A stretch of 64,000 bases of DNA from Plasmodium brasilianum (GCF_023973825.1 NC_090124.1:402001-466000); one strand, 5' to 3'; positions 12,782-24,933 are shown, counted from the stretch's first letter. Made by a program: numbers and translations. Notes: generated from the letters alone by a model not told the origin.

Positions 12782-14761
12782 CTACTGCGAATTTACCCCC
12801 CTGGAAGAAGTGTCATCTGAAAAATCGTCTGAAGAATTGTTATCAAATAGATTATTGTTTTCCAAATTTTTCTTATCAAAAAACTCTTTCGTTGTTTTAT
12901 GAATATCAAGATCGTCTACTCCGTTATTTTGAATACTGTTCATATTATTTGTAAAATCTTTATTATCGAAATTTTCCTCTCCATTTTTTATTTTATTCTT
13001 TTGTTGTATAGCGTTCTTAATGGTATTCTCAATATTACTTATCTCTTCGTCTGAAAAAAAGCCTCTTAAGAAATTTCTGTCTAACTTTGTAAAATTTTCT
13101 AAAAGTGTTTCTAACTTTTTCTCTTTTTTTTTATTTTCATCATCTGAAAGAGAGTCATAATTTTTACACTGTTCATCCACTTCTTTTACAATTTCTTTCA
13201 TTTGATTCAAAAGAATTAGTTCCTTCTTCTTTTCTTTCTTAAAATTTTTAACAATTTGCTTTTCATCACTGGTTAGTATACTATCCTTTGCCTGTTTTTC
13301 GATTTCCTTTTTATCATCACCTTTTTTTTGATTATTTCCTTCCCCATTTTCACCATCTTCCTCAACATCAATAAAATCTTTCTCATAATTTTTTAAAAGC
13401 TTGTTTGAATAGTTATTCGGTATATTCTTATCATCATACATTTTTTTTAAGTTATCTGTAATATCTTTATGATTTTCCTCCCCTGGTACATCATTTTTAT
13501 AGGTAAGGAATTCCTTTAAATAATTATTTCTATTCAAATATAGTAAGGTTTTGTGAGGAGCATTCCAGCTCTTACATGCATGAACAAAATCTTCTAAATC
13601 ATTATCGATTAGCTTTTTTTCTAGACATATACTATCATAACCTAAACTACCTAATTTTTCTACATAACTTATATCATTCACATTAATTTTAGCAATAGTA
13701 ATTAGTTCAGGAATCGCATAACTTATAGCCTTTATTGCATGATTATATTCATAATGATTATTAAAAAAGTCAAACTCATTTATCATAAGAATATAACTCC
13801 CACATTGCGTAGCATAATATATATCATTGTAATCATGTACTTCAACAATAGCTTGGGTACCTAAATTAACACAATAATTTAACATGTCTTCAAGATCATT
13901 TTTTAAATAAGAAAGATTTAAAATTACTCCATCTGCTTTATTTTCAACTGCCAATGCAATTTGAATAGGATGAATTATTACATCATCAACTACTATTGCT
14001 GGTCTAGTATTTCTAGATAATATTCTTGTACTTTTAATAACTTCACTTAAATCATTTAACATTCCTTCTGTTGATAAATTATCAATATTAACTATTAATA
14101 CATCAAAACCTATTTGATGTAACATTAAACTTACCTGACCAGGATTAGCTAAATTAAGAAAATTATTTTGATAAACATAATTTATATTTTTATCAAAATT
14201 ATCTTTTCCTTTTTCATTTCCTTCCCCCGTTATTTCTCCTACACCTAGTTCGTTTGTTAAACCACTATTTTTTCTCGTAACACTACAAAATATTTTTCTT
14301 TTTATGTCTGCTACTACTGACAGTCTATGTTTTTCATCAGTGCTCTTCCTTTTTAAACATTCTGACAATTTGTTATTCATTGTATGTTGCAAATACTTCA
14401 TTCGTATTTGTAATGGATTATTTTCTTCGAAATTTTCTTCTAGTAATTTACCCACTTCATATTTTTTATTTTCAATTATTTTATTTGCATACTCATGTGC
14501 TAAATATGGGTTTCTATGATCCTTACCATAAATTCTTATATGTATTTTTCCATTTTTCTTTTTTCTTTCAATTATTCTATATTTCACATTGTTGTTTTTA
14601 CAACTCCTTATGTAATACATTTTATAGCTTTTTTTATTTCCCCCCTTATCATAATTTAAAGCCCTCTTTGTTGTAAAAGCTCTACGAGCCCTTACAATCT
14701 TCTCCTTAGAAATACCTTCTGTTATTAGAAGTATGAAAAATAGTAAGAGGTGTCGCACCAT
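12782..14761 (-). CDS. TIM-barrel protein related to indole-3-glycerol-phosphate synthase, probable apicoplast protein
   Basis: A single exon of 659 residues. Residues 1-18 form a hydrophobic signal peptide (MVRHLLLFFILLITEG), followed by a Lys/Arg-rich, acid-poor stretch of about 60 residues. This is the bipartite leader typical of apicoplast import. Residues about 145-410 align by eye with TrpC-type (alpha/beta)8 barrels: a beta-1-like SVVADIKRK (148-156), a beta-4-like ADGVILNLSYL, and a beta-5-like QAIVEVHD (303-310) with the expected Glu at 307. The beta-1 PSKG motif and the Arg-Lys-Asp-Phe motif of beta-3 (here RPAIVVDDVIIHP) are not kept, so the usual catalytic lysine seems missing. 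Tryptophan synthesis is not known in Plasmodium, so a non-canonical or structural role is more likely (inference). The C-terminal 250 residues are charged, Lys/Glu/Asn-rich and probably disordered or coiled. Other names possible: a TIM-barrel apicoplast protein of unknown function. Confidence 0.7.
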   Translation of the reverse strand: MVRHLLLFFILLITEGISKEKIVRARRAFTTKRALNYDKGGNKKSYKMYYIRSCKNNNVKYRIIERKKKNGKIHIRIYGKDHRNPYLAHEYANKIIENKKYEVGKLLEENFEENNPLQIRMKYLQHTMNNKLSECLKRKSTDEKHRLSVVADIKRKIFCSVTRKNSGLTNELGVGEITGEGNEKGKDNFDKNINYVYQNNFLNLANPGQVSLMLHQIGFDVLIVNIDNLSTEGMLNDLSEVIKSTRILSRNTRPAIVVDDVIIHPIQIALAVENKADGVILNLSYLKNDLEDMLNYCVNLGTQAIVEVHDYNDIYYATQCGSYILMINEFDFFNNHYEYNHAIKAISYAIPELITIAKINVNDISYVEKLGSLGYDSICLEKKLIDNDLEDFVHACKSWNAPHKTLLYLNRNNYLKEFLTYKNDVPGEENHKDITDNLKKMYDDKNIPNNYSNKLLKNYEKDFIDVEEDGENGEGNNQKKGDDKKEIEKQAKDSILTSDEKQIVKNFKKEKKKELILLNQMKEIVKEVDEQCKNYDSLSDDENKKKEKKLETLLENFTKLDRNFLRGFFSDEEISNIENTIKNAIQQKNKIKNGEENFDNKDFTNNMNSIQNNGVDDLDIHKTTKEFFDKKNLENNNLFDNNSSDDFSDDTSSRGVNSQ

Positions 14762-15766
14762 CTTTAATTATAATAGATGAAGATATATATACGATACACA
14801 TATGTCTATGTATACATATATATCCCCTGATGTTAACACAAAATATGAGTATATCTAATATGGCGCATATTTAGTTTGCTTCTCTTTTGCTTACCGCCTT
14901 GTAGCATTACTGCATTATTACACCAGTGTTGTACGGTCTTTTATTGTACTGTACTGTATTATGTTGCCTTATTTTTTATTTCCTTTTATCAATATCATCT
15001 TTTTTGAATACTGTTATATTTTAATTTAAAAAAAGGCTTTTGGCTTATCACCATTTCATTTTTTGGTTTTCTCGGGTATGTTCCAGTTTAACTACTATAT
15101 AATTTGATTTACCGTTAATTATTTTGTTTTATTTTATTTTATTTTTGTTTTGTGTTCTATTTTATGACATATCCTCATTTTTTCAGAGTAAAATTTTTTT
15201 TTTTTTTTTTTAAATCCAATTTGGCATTAGAAACTTTTTCACCAACATGTATATCCCAATACGAATAAGAATAAATTCAAACGCATATATACTTATTCTT
15301 TTTTTAAGAATATTCTTTACCTATGAATAACTTTCCCTTCCACATTTGTCATGAAAAAATTTCTTTTTCTTTGGTTTTTTCTAACATTGCTCACATATTA
15401 GAATGGTTTATGGTTTAAAAAAAGCTGTTTATAATATACATACATATGTATATATATATCTAGCTCTCGTATGATAATCAATATTACAAATCTTTTTTTT
15501 TTTTATATATAGAGTCATACTCATTTCAGCAATAATTAACACGTTGTGCTGCTCTATGGAATATACATATATATATTTCAATTGTTTGTAATTTTTCATG
15601 ATAATAAATTCACTCCTTATGACCTAATTTTTTTTTTTTTTTTTTCATCCCCTGCTTCACAGTATTTTACATATTTTCCATTTTTTCAAGTTTTAGGAAT
15701 GTATCCTATTCCCCTAAATGATTTGCCTATTTTGTTCATTTGAATTATTTTTCGTCTTTTTAAAAC
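14762..15766. other. Divergent intergenic region (shared promoter space)
   Basis: About 1 kb lies between two divergent starts: the TIM-barrel gene on the minus strand (14761) and the small plus-strand gene at 15767. It has poly-T tracts and mixed AT-rich sequence and no supported ORF. Both genes must draw their promoters from it. Confidence 0.6.
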
Positions 15767-16444
15767 ATGAACAGTGAAAAAATACTGATTACTAACTGCA
15801 ATATATTAGATGCAGTGGGTGACAAATTAATGGAAATATTAAAAAATTTGGAAGATATTTTGTTTCATTTAGAACCATTAAGTAATTATGATGAAAAAAA
15901 TGATTCCATATTTACCAATTTAAATGATAAAGAAAATAATATAATTATTTTATCAAATATAATATATGATAATATGAACAAAGTTAAGATTACTTTACAC
16001 GATTTTATTAAAAACATACCCCCGTCTTACACATATTACACCTCCTTCTATTATAACGATTTTATTATATTAAAAGAAATAATAAGAAAACAACAAAAAA
16101 GGGAACATGAAGATGTTAATAAAATGGAAAATAATAATGAGAGTGAAAATGAAAAGACAGAACTCGATAAAAAAGAAATAACAGATATGACCTCTTTACA
16201 AATAAGGGATGAAGAAAATAGAGGTAATTTAAATTACGTGCAAGTAAAAAATATATATAATAATTCTTCAACAACTGATAACAAGATGCTGGACAGGAAT
16301 ATTAATTCATCTGAACAGAATAGTTCCGTAAAAACAAATGATTTTTTTTATTTTTCCTTCTTAATCGATTTAGAGTATTCCAATTTAATATATATGAAAA
16401 AATGTGAAGAGGAAATTGATAAATATTTAATTAATACTAACTAG
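15767..16444 (+). CDS. Conserved protein of unknown function (225 residues; faint Mediator-subunit-11-like look)
   Basis: A single-exon ORF from ATG 15767 to TAG. It is bounded by T-rich sequence upstream and AT-rich sequence after the stop, so both ends look natural. Residues 1-40 form an amphipathic helix (DAVGDKLMEILKNLEDILFHL). Residues 55-110 are a second predicted helical region ending in a Tyr-rich segment (PPSYTYYTSFYYNDF). Residues 110-185 are a charged Asn/Glu/Lys linker of the usual Plasmodium kind. Residues 190-222 form a last helix (FLIDLEYSNLIYMKKCEEE). A helical bundle with a hydrophilic insertion fits small scaffold subunits. The order helix / Tyr-rich turn / final helix is faintly like Mediator subunit 11, but I would not name it on this. 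No catalytic motif, signal peptide or membrane segment is seen. Confidence 0.7.
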   Translation: MNSEKILITNCNILDAVGDKLMEILKNLEDILFHLEPLSNYDEKNDSIFTNLNDKENNIIILSNIIYDNMNKVKITLHDFIKNIPPSYTYYTSFYYNDFIILKEIIRKQQKREHEDVNKMENNNESENEKTELDKKEITDMTSLQIRDEENRGNLNYVQVKNIYNNSSTTDNKMLDRNINSSEQNSSVKTNDFFYFSFLIDLEYSNLIYMKKCEEEIDKYLINTN

Positions 16445-17949
16445 TTGTAACCTATAATAAATGAATACTCCTTATTTTGTAAAATAACAGATTAGTAGGA
16501 AATCAGACATCAGGTGAATTGGCATATTAAAAATTAGATCGATTTTCTAAAGGACTTTCTCAATGTTTCTTCAAAAAAAGTGCAAGAACATGGTTATCCA
16601 TGCGTCGATACGTACAAATATATATATATGTATGTATATACAGGAAGAGACAAAAATAGTGAGATAATTGTAGTCATAGGCTCAGCTTTAGGCCCCTTTA
16701 GAGCCTTGGAATACGAATAAAAAAAAAATTTTTTTTGTTATTTTTTCAAGCTTGTGTAATTTTGTTCTTCGTATATGAGTGAAAGAAAAATTATTTAATG
16801 GTTACATTTATGAAATAAATATAATAAGTTTTACATAAAATACCATAAATAAATGTACAATTTTAATTATATTAATAAATGTATATGTATCCAAATAAGT
16901 GCTATATTTGAAATTAAGGAATAACTAATATGAAAATATGTTAAAATAGGAAAATTTGTAACATGTTTATATATAATATAACGAAATGGAAAAGGGGAAT
17001 ATAATTAAACCACGCACACAACATGTAAAAATAAGTATGCATGTTTATTTGATGTTTGTTTGTTTTAATTACGTTAATCATGACATACTTTACAGATAAA
17101 TTTTTGCTTTTATACCTTATACGACGAAAATGTTTTCTTATAAAAAAGTAAAAGACGATAGTGCAAAAAATCAAATACTTTCAAAGGATTAACAAAAAGA
17201 GCAGCAACAAAACAGCGACAAAACAGCAGACTGGAAACAAATAAAAAAATAGGGAAGTGACAAAATGACGAAGCAGTGAAATATTGTTTATTAACATTAA
17301 ATGAGAAGAATAATTAGTTTTGCTTCGGAAAAAAAAAAAGACAAACTTATCCTCTTTAGCTTCAATCGGATTTTTTTTTTCCGAGAAATTCTTTGCATTT
17401 TTCCGCATTTCTTAATACACAAAAAAATAAAATAAAATATATTTAATAAAAAGAAGTAATATTGTTATTATACAAAGCATATATAAATAACACAGTATTT
17501 TTTTAGGTTTTAGGTAAACTTAAAAATAAGCACAAAAATTGAGTAAGGGAACAAATGTTATTATTATTAAAAATAAAAAAACTTATAAATAAGTATATAT
17601 AAACATGTACATATAAACATGTAACACATAAACAGGTACACATAAACAAGTACACATAAACAAGTACACATAAACATGTAGATATAAGCACATTAAAGGA
17701 TAATATTGGAATATATATACGTATTTATACTTCTTTCAATAAAAAGAATAAGCAATAAATGCTTTTTTGCTGTTTTTTTTTAATTGTTTTAAAATAAAAA
17801 CGATACGCATACTTATGGATTATTTAGATTAATAAAGAAATAAAAACATGGATTTAGACAATAAAAAAAAAAAAAAAAAAAGAAGCATATTCTACAATAT
17901 TAAGCTAATGAGGAAAATATAAACTGAATTTATATTTTTAAACATTAAT
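16445..17949. other. Convergent intergenic region, no gene supported
   Basis: About 1.5 kb separates the plus-strand stop at 16444 from the 3' end of the EEP nuclease gene on the minus strand. It holds AT-rich filler and the tandem repeat at 17605-17680. Minus-strand frames at 16941-17408 and 17503-17691 are repeat and homopolymer translations without recognisable protein sequence. Confidence 0.6.
17605..17680. repeat. Imperfect 12-14 bp tandem repeat
   Basis: Units based on TACACATAAACAAG (14 bases), with 11-14 base variants, follow one another about six times between roughly 17605 and 17680. On the minus strand they translate to a false Cys/Val/Tyr-rich frame. The repeat lies in a convergent intergenic space. 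Confidence 0.75.
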
Positions 17950-20589
17950 TTATTCATCTGTCCATCTAACTAGGGTGGCATGTAAATACAAATGATCGGA
18001 GGAAGAATACTTCTGAAAATGGTTGAAATAAAAAGATATTATATAAAAATAACTATTTACCAGGAGATAAAAACATATGAAAAAAGAAAAAAAAAAAGAA
18101 CAACAATAGGAGAAACAAAATTAATTTTCTCTCTATTGCTCAATTTTCTTACCTCATTCGGAAGACACCCATATTTTGCAAGTTTTCCAAATGCAGGAAA
18201 ACTGGTGCACGATATTTTCTGCACAAAAGAAAAAGTGTGCACGTAAAAATATATACAAGTATATATGTACGTTAGTTTGTTTGCATGTATCCATACATGC
18301 ACATATACATGTCTAGATAAATATATAAGAGCAGTTATGTACTTATACAATAAAAACTACATGCGCATGTGCATGCGGACTGTAAACGCAATTATGCGCG
18401 GAACCGATTTATTAATTTCACATAATAGTTACGCGTTTTTATATTTTCATCACCTTCAAATTTTTATATGAATAAAATATATAATCGACGCATCCTTTTT
18501 GCTTTCCATGAAAAACAGTAAATGGAATATCACTTAACACTAAATTGTTTTCTTTATTATTTAATTCATCAATGGTATCATACTTGTAACAGGATTTTTC
18601 TATTCGATTATCCACACAGCTGTTATATATACTTTCAAAATATAAGGGATAGTATAGTATAAAATCCTCCTGTTCTTCATTCTCAACTATTTCCATTTCT
18701 TCCTTTTCTTTCTCCTTCCTAACAGTTATTTCGCATAATTTACAATTATTATTCCCACTTTCTTTTTCTTCATTTATCTCTGCGAATTGTTCACTGAATT
18801 TGTAGTCTTCCTCGACCTGTTCAATGAAAGAACATTTTCTTTTTTTTTTTTGGACATCATTATTTGAGAGTTGCTCATTTTTATCCTCATTCTTTAATCT
18901 GTAAAAATTATACTCATATGAATTATAATTTTTCAAACTCGCGCCCTTCATATCTGAAAATATGTTTATTAAATGTTCTTCATCTAGTATATCTTCATTC
19001 TTGAAAAATGAAAATAACGATTCTTTCTTTATGTTTTCAATTAAGCTTTTACTACATTGTTCATTTTTTAAATCATTCAATATACTTTCATCAAACATTT
19101 TTTTAATTTCATTTCCATTTAAATAGTTATAAAAATAATACTGCTTTTTAAACATTAAATATTGACCAGATATATTTTTTAAATTTATATTCTTCAGATT
19201 TATGTATCTGTTAATTATATAATAGTATAGTAAACTATTAGGTGTTATGTTTAAATCTCCGCAAAAAATAACACCAGGCTTTAGAAAAGTGTTACTCTCG
19301 TTTTTTTTTTTCTCTTCCTTTTCTGCTTTTTCTTCGTCCTCATATTCCTTTTCTTCTACTTGTTTTTCTTCCTCGTTTTGTCTACCTTTTTCCTCAGATC
19401 CATATTTACCTCCTTTTACATTACTCTTTAAATAATTAATGCATTTATTTATCATAACAATTAAGCGATAAGACATGTAACATAACTGATACAACTTAAC
19501 ATCACCTTTACAAGAATCAAAGATTAAATGTGTGTTGGAAACAATAACAATATCATTTACATGAAATAAAAAGTCAGACGCGTTAATCCTTTCTTTGTTA
19601 TCCTCCATACTGTTATTACAGTTCATATCTTCATCATAATATTCTATTTTTTTCGAATGTAAATTTCGTAAGGCTGTTATTAAACCTACATGCCATTTTT
19701 TCAAAAGTAGCGATTTGTCATAGATAATTTCGTCAAAAAATAATAATTCAAAAACTCTTGTATTATAAAAGATGCATATACCATCTTTACACGTTTCTTT
19801 TTTCTTTTTTAAAAATAACCCTTTGTAATGTAATAATTTTAGTTTATTTTCTAATTCCATAAAATAAGATTCTTCTATTTCTTGTAAACATATTATGTCT
19901 GATAACTTGTTCATAATACATTGATAAATCAATTCTTTTCTATTAATCCATTTCATAACGTTAGAACAGTTGCTCTCATATTTATAATCAACTAAGCTAT
20001 TTGCTAGTATGTTGAATGAGAAAACGGAAAATTCTTTAAATATATATTTTTTTTTTCTTTTCTTCCTAATATATTTTATTAATTCTGAATTGTTTGCTTT
20101 CCCCTTTGTAATAATATCATTATAATTATTCGATATATACTCAGGATTTTCATTTTTGAATTTCGTTTCTGCTGTTATCAGATTTATATCCTCAAAATTT
20201 CCTGGAAGATGATCCATGGTAGTAATATCTTCATTTACCTTGAATGAATTTACACAGCTAGAGATGTTTTTATTCAAAATCACTCCTTTTACACCTTTTA
20301 CGTCTTTTCTGTTATTATTACTATTTCTTATATTCGTGCCTATATTTCTATAGTAACTATCTTTTAACTTATTTTCAACTGTTTCATTTACACTATGATA
20401 TATCGGTTTATTGTGAAATTTCTTAGTTCCAGTATTTTTATATCTATTCATAATTTTGGTCTTCCCTATACATATATTATTCCTAATATATATACATTCT
20501 AAATTTTTGTTTTCATTTTTTAATAGTCTATTCGCTTTGAATGTTTTTTTCAAAAAAAATGGTATTACACTATTTTTTGTAAAATACAT
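17950..20589 (-). CDS. Endonuclease/exonuclease/phosphatase-family nuclease, CCR4/Angel/PDE12-like (3 exons)
   Basis: Exons 20589-18454, 18218-18153 and 18012-17950 are all phase 0, joined by AAG|GTGATG...TGTGCAG and GAG|GTAAGA...TTTTCAG, giving 754 residues. Taking exon 1 alone would lose the last catalytic motif. The EEP fold signatures are in order: FNILA (192-196), CLQE (234-237), GICIFYNT, SNTHLIFD, CGDLNITPNS, DYIFYS at the end of exon 1, LPNE across exon 2, and SDHLYLHA in exon 3. The metal- and phosphate-binding Asn, Glu, Asp and His positions expected of an active nuclease are all present. Long Lys/Glu/Asn insertions separate the motifs. Family members remove poly(A) tails or 2'-5' oligoadenylate. 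Residues 1-40 are basic and lack acidic residues until about 26, so mitochondrial targeting (PDE12-like) is possible but uncertain. It is divergent from the PLAA locus. Confidence 0.88.
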
Positions 20590-22083
20590 TAATCTCTTCC
20601 CTTTTTCACTTTTTCGCTTTTTTTTTTTTTTTTTTCTTTCTTTTTAAAAAAAGTAAAAATTACTTTCCTTTACTCAAGCTTCCAAATACAGGAAGCTCAA
20701 AAATTGTGGAGCATAAAAATGAATGTAAAATGGAGGCGTTAATACTATCCTGAAAGGAGTTATTTGTGTGTTTACCTGATAAAAATCATGTAAATATTAT
20801 TAAGTAAAAGAATGCATATAAATAAATAAATGCGTACACATATGCATACATTCACATACGCATACATAAATATACACACACATACAAACATGCTAACGTA
20901 AACATACACATATGCAAACATATATACCACATCGAATTTCACCTCATTGCGCTTCGTAGTTCCAAATTTTATTAATGCTTTTCAAAAATTAAATAAGATA
21001 AAAAGCTCTTAACATAAAATAGCTACTTTTCTTTTCTTGCTTTAATTTTTATTTTTAAGGATAACGAAAATATATATTGTATACACATAAAAATAGCAAT
21101 AATAATAACAGTAGCAACTGTATAACTTGCAGAGAACATATAAGCATATATATGAGCTGAAGAATTATAATAAAATTCTAATAGGGGCTTTTTATTTTAT
21201 CTTTTGTGTAATTCTAGTAACACGTTTAAACAATTTGCACAAAATCGACGTTTTTGTATATTGTTTTTTTTTTTATAATATGTTGGTTCTTTACTCTTTA
21301 CATGTTTTGCCTAAGATTATATTATACAATAAGTTTTGTAGGAACATAAATAATTATACATTCTACTTAACTATCTTATATTAAATATATGATATATACC
21401 CGTATATAGTATACATATATGTTAGTCATTACATACACTCGGTAGCATATGTACGTATCACCAGAAACATCTTTACTTCTTTCTTTTTGCTACTGTGCAT
21501 GCGTGTACTCTATGTAATTATTTTTTCCCAATTTTTTCTATTTTTAAATCCACTTTTTTGTTTCATTTTGCGCATCACATATATATATGTATACAAATAA
21601 ATATATGTATTTTTTTTTTTTTTTTTAGCTGTTATTTTCCCTGCTTAAAGGCTCTGTATTTTTTTACTTTGATTTATGCTCTGCTTCTTAACAGAACTGC
21701 ATGATAAAATATTTTACCATATTTTTCTGAATCACAAAATACTTCCCTACAGTAAATTCAAATGATGCGTCATATTTCGACTTTTTATCTTTTGGAAGTT
21801 AATAATTCAACAATTTAACACTTCAGCAGGTGAGCAGTTTAGCTGTTGAGCTACACATCGTTTTAACAGTTTAACATCTCTTTTTACGGATTATAACAAA
21901 AATAATACTACTCACCAGTTATACCACAGTTTACTGATTACCCATAGAATAATTACAATTGTGAAGACTATTTAGTATGCATATATATGATTTATTGTAA
22001 TACTAAGATTGGAAACAAAGTCAAAATTAATTTTGAAGTTTCATCTTATTCGTATATTTCCCTCCGTTATTTTTAGATAACAA
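20590..22083. other. Divergent intergenic region with a candidate small membrane gene
   Basis: About 1.5 kb lies between the start of the minus-strand EEP nuclease and the first exon of PLAA on the plus strand. It has poly-T runs and CATACA/TATG repeats at 20820-20930. Within it, 21133-21340 and 21629-21708 look like exons of a small plus-strand gene (see next entry). The rest should hold promoters. Confidence 0.5.
20720..21708 (+). CDS. Candidate small multi-exon membrane protein (structure uncertain)
   Basis: After a clean acceptor (CTTGCAG, ending 21132), an open frame begins RTYKHIYELKNYNKI. It continues with two hydrophobic segments (ILIGAFYFIFCVILVT and VFVYCFFFYNMLVLYSLHVL) separated by a short polar loop. 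This is protein-like, unlike the surrounding repeats. A second clean acceptor (T16-AG ending 21628) precedes another hydrophobic frame (for example CYFPCLKALYFFTLIYALLL) that stops within 80 bases. A possible first exon is only ATG AAT at 20720-20725 followed by GTAAAA, which would be in phase. The donor of the middle exon is not clear (GTATAT near 21258 or GTAGGA near 21339), so I give the span, not a coding sequence. Family not recognised. It may encode a 70-100 residue protein with two or three membrane segments. Confidence 0.33.
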
Positions 22084-22182
22084 ATGGAAGGTTAGGACTT
22101 ATGCCCAAAAAAGGATATCATTACGTGTTACATATATATATTTATAAATATATATTTATTTATATATATATTTATATATATT

Positions 22183-22219
<37 letters not shown>

Positions 22220-24933
22220 GTATTTACGCATGTATGGACCTGTATATGTTATGCATATAAGCAAATTCATCTTTTTGCTTCCAGTCCTTTACTCATTTTC
22301 GCTGACTTCTTATTTCATTATTCCCAGCAGATAGCGAATACGAGTTAAGGGGCATTTTGAGCGGACATAAAAAAGGAGTAAGGTGCTTATGTGTTATACA
22401 CAAAAATCTGTTTGACGAATTAAAAGGTTGTGAATTAAAATTCGACTATATAGTTAGCGCGGATTGTAATGGTACAATTCTGGTGTGGAAAAGAGGAGAA
22501 AGGAAAGTGTTAAAGGATGAAGAAAAATGTAGTAAAGAGGGAGACTCCGTTTCGCTCCTATATAATGATGATTACGAATTATATAAAAAAATAGAAATTC
22601 ATGAAAAATTTGTTTACGCCTTGTGCAATAGTAAATATGTAGGTATAAACGAATTAAAAAATTGTAAAGAAAAAGTGGAAGAGCACTTATATGTTTACAG
22701 TGGAGGAAACGATCGAAATATTTACCTTTTTAATTTAAATGGCTTTATAGAATTGGTATTGCAAGGGCATAAAAACAGTATATGTAGTATAATAGAACAA
22801 AGTGAACATATTCTGTTAAGCGGTGATTGGAATGGAGAAGTTTTTATTTGGAGGATTCAGAAAAATGAAAATGAAAAGGGAACAGAAAATTCTGCTAATA
22901 ATAGTACTATTATCAGCAACAGTATTGATAACATTGGGAATGCAAAAAACACTTTTAGTGGAAACAAATACACCTATAGCATATTAAAAATATTAAAAAA
23001 TCATAAACATGCTGCATACGTAAATTGCTTTAACGATTTAATACTGACAATATCACAAAATAATATTTTACATATTTGGAACACAGAAGGGGAAAAAGCG
23101 GATGAAATTAAAAATGTTCACAATGATAGTGTTCGGGATATAATACTATTTAATGAAAATAAGAATGCTATTACATTTTCAAATGATGAAAATATTCATA
23201 TATATGACTCTAATTTTAATTTACTAAAAATTTATAAAGGACATCAAGGGTTTATCTTTTACGTATGTGTAAATGAAAAAGAAAAAATTATGTACAGTTG
23301 TAGTGATGACAAAACTGTAAAGATATGGTGTATTAAAGATATTTTTGAATTAATGGAAAAATATGATATAAGAAATTTAAAGAATCAACATCTAATGAAT
23401 AATGAAAATTTTAGTTGTTTACAAACCATTAATTTAACAGATACCATGTGGAGCGTTAAAATGTTAGGAAATAATGATATTGTTTGTGCGTGTAATGATA
23501 GTTATATTAGAATATATACTAACAAAAAAGAGCACAAATTACGCAAGCAAATAATTGATGAAATTGAAAAAAGTATTAGTAGTAAAAATAATAATAAAAA
23601 TAGCTTAAATGATGAAAATGTAAATTCCATAGAGAATATGGGAAATGTCATAGGAAAAGAAGGAGAAATTAAAATTTTCAAAAATAAAGATAAATATGAA
23701 GCATATAAATATGAAAAAAATGCTTGGATGCTCATTGGTGATGTTGTAGATGATGCTAAGTCCGATAAAAAATTTTATATTGGGGATCATTTATTCAAAC
23801 AAGGGTATTATGATGAACTGTTTTCCATTGATACAGGTTATGGAACTATAAAACAATTACCTTATAATAGAAATGATAATATTCACGTAATTGCCGAAAA
23901 ATTTTGCAAAAGAGAATGTATATCTATAAGTCATATAAAATCTATTGTTGATTTTATTAATCAGAATTGTCTAGTTAAAAGTGATAAAGATCATACTGCT
24001 ATGGAAAATGGAAATTATAATAATAACAACAGTAATAATAATAATATTAATAATAAAAAAAAAAAATTTAACACTATTTTAAACGTTTTTACAGTACAAA
24101 AAGCTTCATTAGATAAAATCTTCGAAAAAATTAAAGAATTTAATTTATTTCTCAAAAGTGAGGAAGAGGAGAAATATAAATTAACTGATGAAGAAATGAA
24201 TTCTTTGTCTAATATTATAAATACTTACAAAACCAATTTGAAAAATTCGTATAAATTTAATACAGCTGATATAAATCTTATTATAAAACTTTTTAATTGG
24301 TCTCCTTTTCATATATTTCCAGTGATAGATTTATTAAGAGTATTAGTATTAAATAAAAACTCAGATTTTTTATATAATAATAAATACACAATAAATGCTT
24401 TTAAGTTAGTATATGACTGTATATCTTATTATATGAACAACTCAGCAAGTTTAAAAGAAAATGAGGAGAACAAGTTAAATTCCTTGCTATTATGTTGTCT
24501 TCGTTTTTATCTAAATATGTTTAGTTTATCAACACCAAGATATTATATGTTTAAAAAGTGTAATTTTATTGTGAAACAATTTTCCGAAATGAAATCCAAT
24601 AATTTAAATATTAATATATTATATATAAAAGTATTTTTTAATTATGTTATCACATTAAATGAAAATAATGATAATGAATTAAGAAAAACACTATTTGAAG
24701 TTATTCATTCTATTGGTAATAAAATACATGATATAGAATTCTTATACACATATTCATTGTGTTTTCATACGTCTTTTGATACGTATACAAAACAGACCCA
24801 AGAAATTATAAAAAAATATGATACAACTAACTTTATTAAAAACAAATTAAATTCATTACTCTCTCAAAAAAATGAGCAAAATGAAAAGTTTTTCAAAAAT
24901 ACTGGTTTAATTTTGGAAGACATATCCCACTGA
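22084..24933 (+). CDS. PLAA: Phospholipase A2-activating protein homologue (PLAA/Doa1/Ufd3), ubiquitin-binding Cdc48 cofactor
   Basis: Two exons: 22084-22090 (only ATGGAAG) and 22331-24933, joined by G|GTTAGG...CAGCAG|AT across a 240-base intron. This gives 869 residues beginning MEDSEYELRGILSGH, the expected PLAA start. Without the 7-base exon the long frame has no ATG at its natural start. Residues about 5-400 form a WD40 propeller (repeats with GH and W/F-D ends, such as LSGDWNGEVFIW, CSDDKTVKIW). Residues about 456-550 are a PFU domain (AWMLIGDV, KFYIGDHLFKQGYYDELFSID). After an Asn-rich linker, residues about 582-869 form a PUL domain (helical repeats starting TVQKASLDKI). PLAA/Doa1 binds ubiquitin and Cdc48/p97 and acts in ubiquitin recycling, ER- and mitochondria-associated degradation and membrane sorting. 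Domain order and length are typical. Confidence 0.93.
22132..22220. repeat. AT-rich microsatellite inside PLAA intron 1
   Basis: TATATA and TTTATATA units run through most of 22132-22220, within the single PLAA intron. It translates to a false Tyr/Ile frame (22101-22334). Confidence 0.85.

Noticed and set aside
17181..17691. Minus-strand frames possibly encoding small membrane proteins
   Set aside because: They are made from the 14-bp repeat and A-rich DNA, with no conserved-looking residues.
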